In this document: piece after piece, positions 15,873 through 16,905 of the stretch
How positions within the stretch are numbered: position 1 is the first letter of the stretch
How the letters are laid out: every line of letters begins with the position of its first letter
Assembly: GCA_016763335.1 (NCBI GenBank)
Contig: JAESUD010000031.1
Coordinates: 1-16,905 of the forward strand
Source: Emcibacteraceae bacterium
GTDB taxonomy: Bacteria; Pseudomonadota; Alphaproteobacteria; Sphingomonadales; Emcibacteraceae
Length of the DNA: 16,905 nt
Direction: 5' to 3'
Position numbers and translations under genes: made by a program
Notes under the pieces: generated by a model
What the model saw: the letters and a program-made list of their open reading frames with translations, nothing else
Databases searched by the model: none
What the model was told of the DNA's origin: nothing

Positions 15873-16905
15873 TTAGTTCACAGGTGATGTGAAAAAATCA
15901 AAGAATGTGTAGAATATTATACTGGATAATATCAATGTTACGAACATGACCGGAAGGCCTTTTCTCATCCATAAACCCGGGGTAATGGCCATAGCCGGAT
16001 TACCTGTTTCACGGGCAAGACGTTCTGAAATAGTCACGATATAAACGTTGGCTGTTGAACCAATATGTGTACCGTTACCACCCATGCCAACACCGATCGC
16101 CAATGACCACCATAACGGTGATACATTGATACCTTGTGTTTCAAGACCAAGAATAATTGGAATCATCGCAGCAGTGAAAGGAATGTTATCAATCGCCGCT
16201 GAAAGAACAGCCGCAACCCACATCAATGCAATCGAAGCCAGCATCAAATCACTTGTAACAAGTGGTAGAATTTGAACACCAAGATATTCAAGGAAATGAC
16301 TGTGTTCTACGCCACCGATCAAAATGAACAATGCGACAAAGAATAGTAGAAGTGACATTTCAACTTCTTCCAACGTCGCATCCATTTCAATATTACGACT
16401 TACAAAGAACAACATTGTAAGACCAAGCGCAGAAACCATCCAAGGTTCCCAGCCAATATAACCATGCAAGGTGAATAGAATGGTCATAAAGCCGAGAATA
16501 GCGACCGCTGAATACCACACTTTTTTGTTGGTAATCGGTATTTGCTCAATCTCTTGCCAAGCTTTTGGCTCAACTGCAAGTTCTTCTTTGAAAAGAAACT
16601 TAAGCATAACTAGCACAGCAAGCCATGCTACAAGAACAGGTAAACCCATATGATAAATAAAGGTATTAAACGAAATATTAGCCGCAGAACCGATCATAAG
16701 GTTTGGTGGGTCACCCACAAGTGTTGCAACACCACCCGTGTCAGGTAATAGCGCTGCCGCCATTAGATAAGGAATTGGTGAAATATTAAGCGTTCTGGCG
16801 ATCATGATAATCAGCGGACCAAAGATAACAACGGTCGTAACGTTATCTAGAAGTAGACTGATGAAGGTAACTGCCGTACCGATCAGGACAAGCATAAGAT
16901 AAAGC
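15873..16905 (-). CDS. ArsB/NhaD-family ion transporter (5' end outside window)
   Basis: The frame is open to the window edge (the first visible residues read LYLMLVLIG), so ATG 16895 is probably internal and about 343 C-terminal codons are present. The protein is a multi-helix inner-membrane carrier of the ion transporter superfamily that holds ArsB, NhaD, CitM and the P protein. The paired re-entrant-loop motifs are clear: DNVTTVVIFGP and LPDTGGVATLVGDPPNLMIGS in the first half, DNIPFTAAMIP and GGNGTHIGSTANV in the second. The substrate (sodium/proton exchange, arsenite or a dicarboxylate) cannot be decided. No ars regulator or reductase is visible next to it, which gives no support for arsenic. 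It ends 26 bases before a strong terminator. Confidence 0.88.
   Translation of the reverse strand, partial: LYLMLVLIGTAVTFISLLLDNVTTVVIFGPLIIMIARTLNISPIPYLMAAALLPDTGGVATLVGDPPNLMIGSAANISFNTFIYHMGLPVLVAWLAVLVMLKFLFKEELAVEPKAWQEIEQIPITNKKVWYSAVAILGFMTILFTLHGYIGWEPWMVSALGLTMLFFVSRNIEMDATLEEVEMSLLLFFVALFILIGGVEHSHFLEYLGVQILPLVTSDLMLASIALMWVAAVLSAAIDNIPFTAAMIPIILGLETQGINVSPLWWSLAIGVGMGGNGTHIGSTANVYIVTISERLARETGNPAMAITPGLWMRKGLPVMFVTLILSSIIFYTFFDFFTSPVN

Noticed and set aside
15873..16905. Specific call as arsenite pump ArsB
   Set aside because: The motifs are shared by the whole ArsB/NhaD/CitM superfamily, and no ars genes are adjacent in the visible sequence.

Overview
The window reads as chromosomal DNA of a Gram-negative bacterium, most likely a low-G+C, probably marine alphaproteobacterium. 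The clues are Sec and lipoprotein signals on envelope proteins, the pst-phoU order, and a cold-shock protein with two CSD domains sitting next to a DUF192 protein and a tRNA-Pro. I recall that last arrangement from Alphaproteobacteria; the order or family cannot be fixed from the sequence alone. I see no phage, transposon, CRISPR or rRNA signal. Base composition is uneven: 7381-7440 (amidase) is 60% G+C by hand count, 4981-5040 (second hydrolase-like gene) is 35%, and 13801-13860 (intergenic) is 20%.

Layout. 1-2047 (+) is the end of a phosphate uptake operon: pstA (partial), pstB, phoU. 2044-3883 (-) is a tandem pair of AEC-family transporters whose last stop codon overlaps the phoU stop. 3989-6426 (+) holds three tandem paralogues encoding secreted alpha/beta-hydrolase-fold proteins. 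Only the first keeps a recognisable Ser-Asp-His set; the second and third have lost the nucleophile serine. 6429-9075 (-) is mtnA (methionine salvage) overlapping a lipoprotein amidase that carries an in-frame TGA between its catalytic lysine and its serines. 9180-12216 (+) is a glutamine-dependent asparagine synthase-like amidotransferase and a GT4 glycosyltransferase two bases downstream, whose start is separated from its body by a one-base frameshift in an A tract. This pair resembles genes of polysaccharide (exosortase A/PEP-CTERM type) loci. 12226-13655 (-) is the two-domain cold-shock protein, the DUF192 protein and tRNA-Pro(UGG). 13975-16905 (-) carries an alanine:cation symporter with a large inserted hydrophilic domain and an ArsB/NhaD-family transporter (partial), each followed by a clear intrinsic terminator.

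Most of this is ordinary housekeeping and transport. The strongest candidate for something undescribed is the triplicated secreted hydrolase family, which looks like one enzyme plus two exported pseudoenzymes kept as full-length, separately translated genes. The two disrupted genes (amidase nonsense, glycosyltransferase frameshift) lie within about 4 kb of each other. They need a check of the reads before they are accepted as true pseudogenes.
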